The notes below the pieces were generated by a model. That model had not been told where the DNA came from and searched no databases. It was given only the letters and a program-made list of their open reading frames with translations. A stretch of 64,000 bases of DNA, taken from positions 186,001-250,000 of the forward strand of contig NZ_SROX01000007.1 in the NCBI RefSeq assembly GCF_013141915.1, read 5' to 3'. Of the stretch, positions 26,698 through 35,122 are shown piece by piece. The translations under genes and the position numbers were made by a program. This stretch comes from Cupriavidus necator. Its GTDB lineage: Bacteria > Pseudomonadota > Gammaproteobacteria > Burkholderiales > Burkholderiaceae. Position 1 is the stretch's first letter, and each line of letters opens with the position of its first letter.

Positions 26698-27222
26698 TTA
26701 AGGCTTCAGTTCGACGGTGACGCCGCCGAGTTCGTGTTCGCCCTTGACGCGGGCGGTCTGTGCAGTTTGCGGCGGCCACGTGAACGGCACGCGCAGCAAC
26801 TCGCGCCCGCCCACTTCCCGTGCGGCCTCCACCACCAACTGGTAGTTGCCGGCGGGCAGCTTGCCCAGCGGCGCCTTGCCGTCGCTGAAGCTGATGCTGT
26901 GCTCGCCCGGCGCGCGCGTCGCGCCGGAGATGCCGTCGGCCGGCATATGCAGGTCGCGGCCGGCCTTGCGCCACCACTGGCGCATGTCCTTGAGCCACTT
27001 GGTGCCCTCGCCGTCCTTGAGCTTGCCGTCGTACCAGACCGCCAGGGTCTGCACCGGGCTCTGGTCGGCGCGCTCGACCCACATCGACACGTAGGGCCGG
27101 TGGTACTCGGCCACGGTCAGGCGCGGGATGTCGACCTTGACGTTCAGGTCCGCGGCCAGTGCGGGGCCGGCCAGCGGCACGGCGGCGATGCCGGTCAGGG
27201 AGACGGAGAGCAGTCGGCGCAT
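26698..27222 (-). CDS. DUF2271 periplasmic protein with an FMN-attachment motif
   Basis: A 174-residue protein with a signal peptide (LLSVSLTGIAAVPLAGPALA) and the DUF2271 pattern (VERADQSPVQTLAVWYDG, GTKWLKDMRQWWR). Residues 96-102 read DGISGAT, matching the motif used by ApbE to attach FMN through a phosphoester to Thr (here Thr102), as in NqrC and RnfG. With apbE in the same operon this protein is probably a periplasmic FMN-carrying electron carrier. It starts 20 bp after the PepSY membrane protein. Confidence 0.83.
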   Translation of the reverse strand: MRRLLSVSLTGIAAVPLAGPALAADLNVKVDIPRLTVAEYHRPYVSMWVERADQSPVQTLAVWYDGKLKDGEGTKWLKDMRQWWRKAGRDLHMPADGISGATRAPGEHSISFSDGKAPLGKLPAGNYQLVVEAAREVGGRELLRVPFTWPPQTAQTARVKGEHELGGVTVELKP

Positions 27223-27242
27223 ATCGGAGAAACCTCGTCAGT

Positions 27243-27899
27243 TCAGTGGATAAACAGGATCGCCAGCAGCACCGGCACCACCAGCCCCAGCCCCACCAGC
27301 GGCCAGGTCGCCACGCGCCCGCCGGCGTGCAGCTTGAGCAGGAACAGGCCGGTCACGCAGAAGACCAGGCAGGCCAGCGCGAAGGCGTCCAGGAACAGGC
27401 TCCACGCCGCGCCGGTGTTGCGGCCCTTGTGCAAGTCGTTCAGGTAGGAGATGGCGCCACGCGTGGTGCGTTCGAACTGCGCCTCGCCGCTGTCGAGCGC
27501 GATGCTGACCCAGGCGTCGCCGCCCGGGCGCGGCAGCGCCACGTAGATTTCGTCGGCGGACCATTCGGCCTCGCGTCCGCTGGCGTCGATAGCGAGCGCC
27601 TGCGCCAACCATTCGGCCAGCACCGCCGGCATGGGCGCCTTGGCCTCGCCCGCACGGGCCGCGCGGGCCGGGGCAGCGGCCCGGACCTTGTCGAGCACGG
27701 GCGCCGGCAGGATGGCGTGCCGGGTCTGCACGGCGGGCCTGGCCTCGATCTGTCCGGCGTGGTTCAGCGTGAAGCCGGTGACCGCGAACAACAGCATCCC
27801 GATCAGGCAGATCGCGGAACTGATCCAGTGCCACTGGTGGAGATGCTTGAGCCAGAAGGCGCGGCGCTGCTGGCCGGCGGCCGGCTGGGTGTCGGTCAT
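27243..27899 (-). CDS. PepSY-associated membrane protein
   Basis: A 218-residue inner-membrane protein. It has HLHQWHWISSAICLIGMLLFAVTGFTLNH (first helix, with His residues that could bind heme), a periplasmic PepSY-like segment (residues 50-150), a GAISYLNDLHKGRNTG block with another His, and two C-terminal helices. Related PepSY-TM proteins carry electrons across the membrane to siderophore or other periplasmic iron acceptors. It is the first gene of the operon that also encodes DUF2271, DUF4198, ApbE and an NADPH flavoprotein, and is preceded by a Fur-like box. Confidence 0.85.
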   Translation of the reverse strand: MTDTQPAAGQQRRAFWLKHLHQWHWISSAICLIGMLLFAVTGFTLNHAGQIEARPAVQTRHAILPAPVLDKVRAAAPARAARAGEAKAPMPAVLAEWLAQALAIDASGREAEWSADEIYVALPRPGGDAWVSIALDSGEAQFERTTRGAISYLNDLHKGRNTGAAWSLFLDAFALACLVFCVTGLFLLKLHAGGRVATWPLVGLGLVVPVLLAILFIH

Positions 27900-28031
27900 T
27901 GCGGTGGGTCGGCAGGCGCCGCCGGGTCGGGCCGCGCCCGTGTTGCCTGCATACGGGTGGCTGGAGCGCCCCTGGAACGCTCACTTGGCGTCAAGGTGTG
28001 CCATGGCAGGCACAAGGACGGGCGAAAAAGA

Positions 28032-28052
28032 GAAGGATAATCGTTCGCATTT
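28032..28052 (-). promoter_or_regulatory. Fur-like box before the PepSY/ApbE operon
   Basis: The right half GTTCGCATTT matches 9 of 10 bases of the Fur box arm at 5080-5089 and the left half matches 6 of 10, giving 15 of 20. It lies 133 bp upstream of the PepSY start and after the chrA stop. The operon's iron-reductase-like content supports Fur control. Confidence 0.55.
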
Positions 28053-28125
28053 GAAAGTGCAAACGGTCGGCGGACGGGCCAGATTACAGCCCATTACAAC
28101 GTCAAGCCGCCCTCCGCCCCCCGCC

Positions 28126-29349
28126 TCAGAGGACGGCTGTGACGGCCCAGCCGGCCACGCCGCTGGCCACCACCACCAGCCACGGCGGCAGCTTCCAGCG
28201 CATCAGCGCCACCAGCGCCAGCGCCACCAGCACGATGTCCAGCGGGCCCTGTACCGCGCTGGTCCACACCGGATGCCACAACGCTGCCAGCAGCAGCCCG
28301 ACCACGCCGGCGTTGATGCCGGCCAGCGCCGCCTGGGCGCGCAGGTTGCGGCGCAGGCTTTCCCAGAACGGCAGCGCGCCCAGCACCAGCAGCGCGCCGG
28401 GCAGGAAGATGGCCAACGTGCACAGCAGCCCCCCGGCAACGCCAGTGGGCGGCTGCTGCATGGCGGCGCCGAGGAAGGCGGCAAAAGAAAACAGCGGTCC
28501 CGGCATGGCCTGCGCCGCGCCGTACCCGGCCAGGAAGGCTTCCTTGCCAACCCAGCCCGGCGCCACCACGGCCGCATCCAGCAGCGGCAACACCACGTGC
28601 CCGCCGCCGAAGACCAGCGCGCCGGCGCGGTAGAAGGCATCGAACACGCGCAGCGCCGGATCGGCGGTCCACTGCGCCAGCAGCGGCAGGCCAGCCAGCA
28701 GCACGGCGAACAGCGCCAGCGTCAGCGAGCCGCCGCGATGCGTCACCGGCAGGCGCAGCGGTTCATGCGCGGCGCCCAGCGCCGGGCGCAACAGTGCCAT
28801 GCCGGCGACCGCGGCGGCGGCCATCATGGCCACCTGCACCCAGGGTCCCGGCCACGCCAGCACGGTGGCGGCGGCCACCAGCATGATGGCGATGCGCACC
28901 GGGCCGACACACAGCGTCCGCGCCATGCCCCACACGGCCTGCGCCACCACTGCCACCGCCACCAGCTTCAACCCGTGCAGCGCGCCCGGCGCGGCGGCCA
29001 CGCCGTAGTGGGTCACCCCCAGCGCGAACACGATCATGAGCAGCGCCGACGGCAGCGTAAAACCCACCCATGCCGCCAGCGCGCCGCCATAGCCGGCGCG
29101 CGCCAGGCCCAGCGCGATGCCGGTCTGGCTGCTGGCCGGCCCGGGCAGGCACTGGCACAGCGCGACCACGTCGGCATAGGCCGCCTCGCTGAGCCAGCGG
29201 CGGCGGCGCACCAGTTCCTCGCGGAAATACGCCAGGTGGGCCACCGGACCGCCGAACGAGGTCAGGCCAAGCCGCAGGAAGATCAGGAACACGGCGAGCG
29301 GCCCGTCGTGGCCGCGGGTGTCGTCGGAAGGGCTGGGCAAGGTGGCCAT
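28126..29349 (-). CDS. chrA: ChrA family chromate transporter
   Basis: A 407-residue inner-membrane protein of the CHR family, long two-domain form. Each half starts with the signature: FLRLGLTSFGGPVAHLAYFREELV (residues about 23-46) with CQCLPGPASSQTGIALG, and AGALVFGGGHVVLPLLDAAVV with AQAMPGPLFSFAAFLG in the second half. ChrA exports chromate using the membrane potential. No chrB regulator lies beside it. Start at ATG 29349; two upstream in-frame starts would add a non-conserved tail. Confidence 0.9.
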   Translation of the reverse strand: MATLPSPSDDTRGHDGPLAVFLIFLRLGLTSFGGPVAHLAYFREELVRRRRWLSEAAYADVVALCQCLPGPASSQTGIALGLARAGYGGALAAWVGFTLPSALLMIVFALGVTHYGVAAAPGALHGLKLVAVAVVAQAVWGMARTLCVGPVRIAIMLVAAATVLAWPGPWVQVAMMAAAAVAGMALLRPALGAAHEPLRLPVTHRGGSLTLALFAVLLAGLPLLAQWTADPALRVFDAFYRAGALVFGGGHVVLPLLDAAVVAPGWVGKEAFLAGYGAAQAMPGPLFSFAAFLGAAMQQPPTGVAGGLLCTLAIFLPGALLVLGALPFWESLRRNLRAQAALAGINAGVVGLLLAALWHPVWTSAVQGPLDIVLVALALVALMRWKLPPWLVVVASGVAGWAVTAVL

Positions 29350-29701
29350 GGGGCGAGGCGAACAAGAGGGTGGCGGAAGACAGCGCAGATTCTGAACGAT
29401 TTTGCCGGTGCCGGGCGACAAAGCGAGGCCGGCATCACCCAAGCGCGGAAGGGGCGACGTCAAAAGCGTTCTATGGAGCACAAGGGACACCTGACTGTTA
29501 TAGCCAGTCAACCACACTGTCAATGTGGCGGAGCTACCTCAATCAAGTTACTTCCGTTTCGCGCCGTTATGCGGCAGACGCATGCGCCGTAGGCCCCTGT
29601 CCCCCTGCAGGCAGGGCGGCCCGCGCCAACCGGCGCGGCACGGCCATGCGCATCACCGACGAGAAAGAAGCGCAAAGCGCGAAGAAGGAGGAGTGGTAGC
29701 C
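29350..29701. other. 352-bp gap between divergent chrA and the chemoreceptor gene
   Basis: No gene is supported. It contains the chrA promoter region on the minus strand and a sigma-28-like promoter (29543-29570) and leader for the chemoreceptor on the plus strand. Confidence 0.6.
29543..29570 (+). promoter_or_regulatory. Sigma-28 (FliA)-type promoter
   Basis: TCAAGTTA, a 12-base spacer and GCCGTTAT resemble the flagellar sigma-28 pattern TAAAGTTT-N11-GCCGATAA, with spacing longer by one base. It lies 132 bp before the chemoreceptor ATG, a gene class normally under FliA control. Confidence 0.55.
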
Positions 29702-31255
29702 ATGCTGCATAACCTGAGCCTGAAGAAAAAACTGCTGTTGCCGCTGGTGCTGAGCTGGGTCTGCCTGCTCGGCATCACGTTGTGGAATGCGTGGCAGGTC
29801 CGCACGCTGCGCATGGAGGAACGCAGGCTCGACCTGGCCCACGTGACGGACGCCGCGGTCTCGGTGGTGGCCGAGTACGAGGCGCTGGCGAAGGCCGGCA
29901 AGCTGCCTGCCGACGAAGCCAGGCAGCAGGCGATCGCGCGCGTGCGCGCGATGCGCTTTGGCGCCGACGGCTATTTCACGCTGATGCGTTCCGACACCGT
30001 GGTGCTGATGCACCCGTTCAAGCCAGAGATGAACGGCAAGGCCATGGGCGGCACCAAGGATCCCAACGGGGTCTACCTGTTCCGCGAGATCGCCGCGATC
30101 GGCAAGGGTTCCGGCAAGGGCTTTGTCGAATACCTGTGGCCCAAGCCCGGCGCCGAAGCGCCGCAGCCCAAGCTGAGCTACGTGGCCAACTTCCGCCCGT
30201 GGGACTGGAACTTCATTGCCGGGCTGTACCTTGACGACATCGAGGCGGCCTTCCGCGCCGAGCTGATGAAGGCGTTCGGCATTTTGCTGGCGGTCGGCCT
30301 GCTGATGTCGGTGGTAATGGTGCGCGTGGCGGCCAGCCTGCAGCGCCAGCTCGGCGGCGAGCCCGCCACCACCGCGCAGATCGCCGGGCGCATTGCGCAA
30401 GGCGACCTGGCCAGCGCGGTGCAGGTGCGCGCCGGCGACGAGCACAGCGTGCTCTATGCCATGCACCGGATGCAGGCGCGCCTGACCGGCGCGATCGGCA
30501 GCATCCGCGGCTCGGCTGATTCGATTGCCGGCGCGGCCAAGCAGATCGCCGCGGGCAATGCCGACCTGTCGCGCCGCAGCGAGGAGCAGGCCGCGTCGCT
30601 GCAGGAAACCGCCGCCAGCATGGAGCAGCTCACCAGCACCGTGCGCCAGAGCGCCGAGAATGCGCGCCAGGCCAGCCACCTGGCCGAGGGCGCGTCGGAC
30701 ATCGCCGTGCGCGGCGGCACCATCGTCAGCCAGGTGGTGGACACCATGGGCGAGATCAAGAGCGCCTCGGGCAAGGTGGTCGACATCATCGGCGTGATCG
30801 AGGGCATTGCCTTCCAGACCAATATCCTGGCGCTCAACGCCGCGGTGGAAGCAGCCCGTGCCGGCGACCAGGGCCGCGGCTTCGCGGTGGTGGCCGGCGA
30901 GGTGCGCACGCTGGCGCAGCGCAGCGCCACCGCGGCCAAGGAAATCAAGGCGCTGATCGGCAACTCGGCGCAGCGCGTGGAAGACGGCGCGGTGCTGGTC
31001 GAGAATGCCGGCCGTGCGATGGACGAGATCGTCCACGCGGTCAAGCGCGTGACCGACCTGATGGGCGAAATGCGCGCCGCCACCGAGGAGCAGACCGGCG
31101 GCATCGAGCAGGTCAACCAGGCGGTGTCGCAGATGGACCAGATGGCGCAGCAGAACGCCGCGCTGGTGGAACAGGCCGCGGCGGCGGCCGCTTCGCTGGA
31201 AGACCAGGCCGAAGCGCTGCACCGCGCCGTGGGCCAGTTCCGCCTGGCGGCCTGA
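29702..31255 (+). CDS. Methyl-accepting chemotaxis protein with sCache domain
   Basis: A 517-residue inner-membrane receptor. One helix (residues 10-30), a periplasmic single Cache_2 domain (residues 35-190, with [20 protein letters not shown] and [16 protein letters not shown]), a second helix (195-215), HAMP and a cytoplasmic signalling domain with the invariant hairpin [37 protein letters not shown]. There is no C-terminal NWETF-type tether. The sCache_2 type often senses short carboxylates. GGAGGAG before ATG 29702 gives a strong start. Confidence 0.92.
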   Translation: MLHNLSLKKKLLLPLVLSWVCLLGITLWNAWQVRTLRMEERRLDLAHVTDAAVSVVAEYEALAKAGKLPADEARQQAIARVRAMRFGADGYFTLMRSDTVVLMHPFKPEMNGKAMGGTKDPNGVYLFREIAAIGKGSGKGFVEYLWPKPGAEAPQPKLSYVANFRPWDWNFIAGLYLDDIEAAFRAELMKAFGILLAVGLLMSVVMVRVAASLQRQLGGEPATTAQIAGRIAQGDLASAVQVRAGDEHSVLYAMHRMQARLTGAIGSIRGSADSIAGAAKQIAAGNADLSRRSEEQAASLQETAASMEQLTSTVRQSAENARQASHLAEGASDIAVRGGTIVSQVVDTMGEIKSASGKVVDIIGVIEGIAFQTNILALNAAVEAARAGDQGRGFAVVAGEVRTLAQRSATAAKEIKALIGNSAQRVEDGAVLVENAGRAMDEIVHAVKRVTDLMGEMRAATEEQTGGIEQVNQAVSQMDQMAQQNAALVEQAAAAAASLEDQAEALHRAVGQFRLAA

Positions 31256-31390
31256 GCGGCGCGGCCAGGGCGAGGTCCTTCCGCGCCATCGGCCTGCAGC
31301 GCCAGCGTGTATGATGAAGCGAAGCCGGCCGCACAGGCAGCCGGCTCAGTGCATCAGACCGTTACCCCAGACCACTGACAGGAGCGCACC

Positions 31391-31642
31391 ATGATGGCAT
31401 TCATTGGCACCGTGTTCGTCGGCCTTATCGTCGGACTGATCGCCAGGGCGGTAAAGCCCGGCGACGACAAGCTGGGCTGGATCATGACCATCGTCCTGGG
31501 CATCCTGGGCTCGGTGGTGGCGGGCTACGTCGGCCGTGCGCTGGGCTGGTACCAGCCGGGCGAACCGGCGGGCTGGGTCGCCTCGGTGGTCGGCGCGATC
31601 GTACTGCTGGTGATCTACGGCATGGTGCGCCGCAAGGCCTGA
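31391..31642 (+). CDS. GlsB/YeaQ/YmgE family stress membrane protein
   Basis: An 83-residue inner-membrane protein with three helices: FIGTVFVGLIVGLIARAVKPG, IMTIVLGILGSVVAGYVGRALG and VASVVGAIVLLVIYGMVRRK. This is the transglycosylase-associated (GlsB/YeaQ) pattern. AGGAG precedes the double ATG (31391, 31394). Its last 28 bp overlap the end of the convergent penicillin-binding protein gene. The role is in general stress; the mechanism is unknown. Confidence 0.88.
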   Translation: MMAFIGTVFVGLIVGLIARAVKPGDDKLGWIMTIVLGILGSVVAGYVGRALGWYQPGEPAGWVASVVGAIVLLVIYGMVRRKA

Positions 31643-34600
31643 CTCGCGCGCCGCACGCCGGCCGCGTCATTGTGGTCGGCCAGCGCCGGCACCTGGGGCG
31701 CGGGCGGCGGCGGTACCACCGCCACTTCCTGCCGGGCCGGCGGCTGCGATCCGGCGTCCAGCGCCGCATCCAGGCCATCCGCCAGCACCGGGCCGGGGAC
31801 GCCGTCGGGCGGTGCCGCCATGGTGGGCGCGCGCGGCGGGCGCAGGCCCGGGGCCGCGTCGCGGCAGCGCAGCAGCGCGCGGTCGCCGCCCGGCGTCATC
31901 GCCGAGACCTGCGGCGCGATCGCCCGCAGCACCCGCACCGCGAGCGCACTGGTAAAGCTGTAGCGCGCCGCGTAGGGTTCCCGCGCATTGACCACCACGG
32001 TACCGAAGAAGCGCTCGCCCAGCGTGAAGACGAAGGTGGCCGAACGGTTCACCGAGCGCGACGAGATCAGCCGTCCGCCCGGCCCGTAGACCTGGAAGCG
32101 CTGGTCGCCGGTGCCGGTCTTGCCGGCCACGTTCAGGGTGGCGCCATCGCGCCCCGGCACCGTGAACGCCCCGCGGATCGACTTGGCGGTGCCGCCCTCC
32201 ACCACATCCAGCATCGAACGGCGCGCCAGCTCGGCCACTTCTGCCGGCAACACGCGCTTGCCCGGGCCCGGCTGCAGCACGTAGCGGGTCGCGTACGGGG
32301 TGCCATCGGCGAAGGCCAGGCTGCGTACCGCCGCGTTCTGAGTGACCACGCCGCCGGCCAGCAGGATGCCGGCCAGCTCGGCCAGCGCGGCGGGGCGGTC
32401 GCCGGCGGCGCCGATGGCGCTGGCGTACGACGGCGTCAGCGAATCGAACGGATAGCCCAGCCGCTGCCAGCGCCGCGCGATATGCGTGAAGGCGTCCTGC
32501 TCCAGCAACGTGCGGATACGGTTATCCTGGCCCGCCTTGCTGCGCGTCTTGAACAGCCACTTGTACACTTCCTGGCGCTCGGCGGTGCTGGCGCGCAGGA
32601 TCTCGGCCAGCGTCGCCTGCGGGTGCTGGTCCAGGTATTCCACCATCCACAGTTCGAGCGGATGGACGCGCGACAGGTAGCCGCGGTCGTTCAGGTTGAA
32701 CTTGTCCTTGCCATACTTGCGGTACAGCGCTGGCAGGTCTTCCTTGGCCAGTTGCTTGTCGCCCAGGCGCGCGCGCATGATGCGGACATAGCTTGCCTCG
32801 TCCAGATCCGGCCGCGCACTCAGCAGCGTCACCGACATGCGCACCGCATTCAGGTGCGGGATGGTCATGCGCACGCGGCCCAGCAGCGTGTCCAGGCGCT
32901 GCTCGGAACTCTTGCCGCGGTAGCGCTGGTAGAAGCCGGTCATGTAGGCGCTGCCTTCCTGGTCGGCGAAGCGCTCCAGATATTCACGCCGGCCCGGTGC
33001 GTTGCGGTCCTCGAACAGGTCACCCATGTCAGGCCTGGCATGGAACATCTCGTAGCGCACGATGTCGCGCATCATGCGGATAAAGACCAGGTTGACCGAA
33101 TGCTGGAAGCCGACGCGCACGGTCATGATGCGCTCGCCTTCCCAGCGCTCGAAGTTGGTGAAGCTCTGCAGGCCGCCGCCGGTGTAGAAGCCCTCGCCGG
33201 CATTGCCGGAATACTTGCGCTCCATCGACGCTTCCAGCATCGGCATCAGTTCGCGCTCCGCGGGGGTGCGCGCCTTGGACAGGTAATCGACCGCCCAGCG
33301 GCTGAGGGCGTCCTGGCGCGCCAGCGGTAGCGCGGCCAGTTGCGCGCGCGTCATGCCGGCATAGCGCGCGTGCAGCTCGCTGATGATCTCCAGGTAGGTC
33401 ACCAGCGTGCGCAGCTTGGCGGTGGAGCCAAGGTTCAGGCGCGCGCCGCTGTTGATGTCGAAGGGCTGGTCGATATTGTCGGCCTGAATCCGCACCACGC
33501 TGGCGTTGCCCACGCGCTCGTACAGCGTGAAGCTGGTCATCAGCTTCGAAGGATCGTCGTTGTCGCGCAGCAGGTTGTGGCCATACAGGCCCATGGCGCG
33601 CGCGTCGGCCTTGTTGTTCACGCGCTGCAGCGTCTCGGTGACGAGGCGCTGGGCCTCGCGGTTGATGGTGCTGTCGACGGTCAGGTCGAGCCGGTCCATG
33701 TCGTAGCGGCTCTCGACCCCGGTCAGCCGGGTGATGTCGGCGCGCACCCGGTTGACGGCCTTGCGCGTGACAAACGGTTCCTGCGGCGGGCGCTGCGGCG
33801 CAGCCGCCTTGTCCAGCGGCTGCGCCAGCGCCGCGTCGCGCAACTCAGCCGTGATGATGTTGTTAGCCGCCAGCAGGCGCAGGTAGCTGCCGGTCAGCGC
33901 ATCGAGGTTGGTGTCGTCGCGGCGCAGGTGGTAGGACGGCCGGCGCTGCGAGATGACCAGCGACAGCGCCCGCTTGAACGCCTGCGCCTGGCGCGGTTCG
34001 GGCGCGCGCGGATCCATTTCCTTCAGCAGCCGGTTGACCTCGCCGAAGTCCTCGCCGTACCAGACCCACAGCGCATCGCCGATGCCGTTGATTTCGCCGA
34101 ATCCCGCGCGCGCCGACAGCGGCACCGTATTGAGGTAGTCGACCACGATGCGCTCGCGCGCGCGCTGTGTGTCGGGCCCGTCCAAGTAGGCGCGCAGCGA
34201 CGCCGATGCCATCTGCCGGAACTTCTCGGGGATCGAAGAGGTGCGGCCCTCGGGCGAGTGCCGGTATTTCTCGATCTGCGTGGCCAGCGTGCTGCCGCCG
34301 GGCGCATCGTGCGACTTGTCGGCAAGCCGGATGACCTGGTCCAGCACCGCGCGCGACAGCCGGCGCCAGTCCAGCGCCGGGTTCATATTGGGGTATTCCG
34401 GATTGAGCAGGCCCTGGTTCTCGACATACAGCAGCGCGCTCACCAGCAGCGGCGGCACCGCGCCGAAGTCGGGGTACTGGCGCTGCGGATAGCGCTCGAA
34501 CGCCAGCGTCAGTCCGTTGCAGTCACGCAGCAGCAGCCCCGCCTGGTTCTTTTCCCGATAGGGTGTGAACAGGCCCTCGTCGATCATCCGCACCATGTCG

Positions 34601-34893
34601 GGCGACATGCGCGCCTGTTCGGCGGGCACGTAGCCGCGCTGCTCCAGCCGCTGCGCGAACAGCGGCAGCCTGCCGTAGCCCAGGCGGGCGTCATAGGGAC
34701 CGGAATGCGGGAAGCGGATGCTGTCGCTGGCACCCGGCTGGATCTCGAATGTCAGGCGCTGGCCCAGGCTGCCGATGAGCCGGGCCTGCAAGTGCGAGTT
34801 GCGCACTTCGCTTGCGACAAAGCTATACACGACATAGGCGCCCCCCGTGAGGGCGACCGCCAAGCCAGCGAAAATCCAGCCACGACGCGACAC
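31615..34893 (-). CDS. Divergent class A penicillin-binding protein (GT51 plus transpeptidase)
   Basis: A 1092-residue protein with an N-terminal anchor (residues 6-27), a GT51-like glycosyltransferase region (150-290), a penicillin-binding transpeptidase region with STAK (Ser490-Lys493), HSVN and KTGTG (925-929), and a Pro/Ala-rich C-terminal tail of about 100 residues. GT51 motif 2 is intact (GGSTLATQ, 199-206), but motif 1 reads VENQGLLNPEYPNMNPALDW instead of the ED-F-H-G pattern, and the second catalytic Glu (Glu290 in E. coli PBP1b) aligns with Gln227 (EKFRQM). Transpeptidase activity looks intact; glycosyltransferase activity is doubtful. Longer than PBP1a/1b (about 850). Confidence 0.85.
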   Translation of the reverse strand: MSRRGWIFAGLAVALTGGAYVVYSFVASEVRNSHLQARLIGSLGQRLTFEIQPGASDSIRFPHSGPYDARLGYGRLPLFAQRLEQRGYVPAEQARMSPDMVRMIDEGLFTPYREKNQAGLLLRDCNGLTLAFERYPQRQYPDFGAVPPLLVSALLYVENQGLLNPEYPNMNPALDWRRLSRAVLDQVIRLADKSHDAPGGSTLATQIEKYRHSPEGRTSSIPEKFRQMASASLRAYLDGPDTQRARERIVVDYLNTVPLSARAGFGEINGIGDALWVWYGEDFGEVNRLLKEMDPRAPEPRQAQAFKRALSLVISQRRPSYHLRRDDTNLDALTGSYLRLLAANNIITAELRDAALAQPLDKAAAPQRPPQEPFVTRKAVNRVRADITRLTGVESRYDMDRLDLTVDSTINREAQRLVTETLQRVNNKADARAMGLYGHNLLRDNDDPSKLMTSFTLYERVGNASVVRIQADNIDQPFDINSGARLNLGSTAKLRTLVTYLEIISELHARYAGMTRAQLAALPLARQDALSRWAVDYLSKARTPAERELMPMLEASMERKYSGNAGEGFYTGGGLQSFTNFERWEGERIMTVRVGFQHSVNLVFIRMMRDIVRYEMFHARPDMGDLFEDRNAPGRREYLERFADQEGSAYMTGFYQRYRGKSSEQRLDTLLGRVRMTIPHLNAVRMSVTLLSARPDLDEASYVRIMRARLGDKQLAKEDLPALYRKYGKDKFNLNDRGYLSRVHPLELWMVEYLDQHPQATLAEILRASTAERQEVYKWLFKTRSKAGQDNRIRTLLEQDAFTHIARRWQRLGYPFDSLTPSYASAIGAAGDRPAALAELAGILLAGGVVTQNAAVRSLAFADGTPYATRYVLQPGPGKRVLPAEVAELARRSMLDVVEGGTAKSIRGAFTVPGRDGATLNVAGKTGTGDQRFQVYGPGGRLISSRSVNRSATFVFTLGERFFGTVVVNAREPYAARYSFTSALAVRVLRAIAPQVSAMTPGGDRALLRCRDAAPGLRPPRAPTMAAPPDGVPGPVLADGLDAALDAGSQPPARQEVAVVPPPPAPQVPALADHNDAAGVRRASQALRRTMP

Positions 34894-35013
34894 GTTTGGG
34901 CTTCCTCATGGGGCCGGCGCAGCGCGCAAAGATCTCCTTGCACCGGCTCGAAGCGCAATCTTTTTCGCGGTGCACGCTGCGCGCGCGCCGCCTGTATTGA
35001 TATTAGTAGGAGT

Positions 35014-35044
35014 CGCGCGCGCGTGCATCAAGCACGCGCGCGCG
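35014..35044. repeat. Strong 13-bp hairpin
   Basis: CGCGCGCGCGTGC and its perfect complement flank a five-base ATCAA loop. It lies between the end of the aldo/keto reductase gene and the start of the penicillin-binding protein gene, both on the minus strand. No T-run follows on either strand, so it is a weak candidate terminator; on the minus strand an AT-rich TAATAT stretch follows and may be the -10 of the penicillin-binding protein promoter. Confidence 0.5.
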
Positions 35045-35122
35045 TTGTGTGTCGTTGCAAACCGGCGTCACGCGGTGCAACGGCTGCGCCACTTGCGGTG
35101 CGTCCGAAACGCGGCCGGCAGA

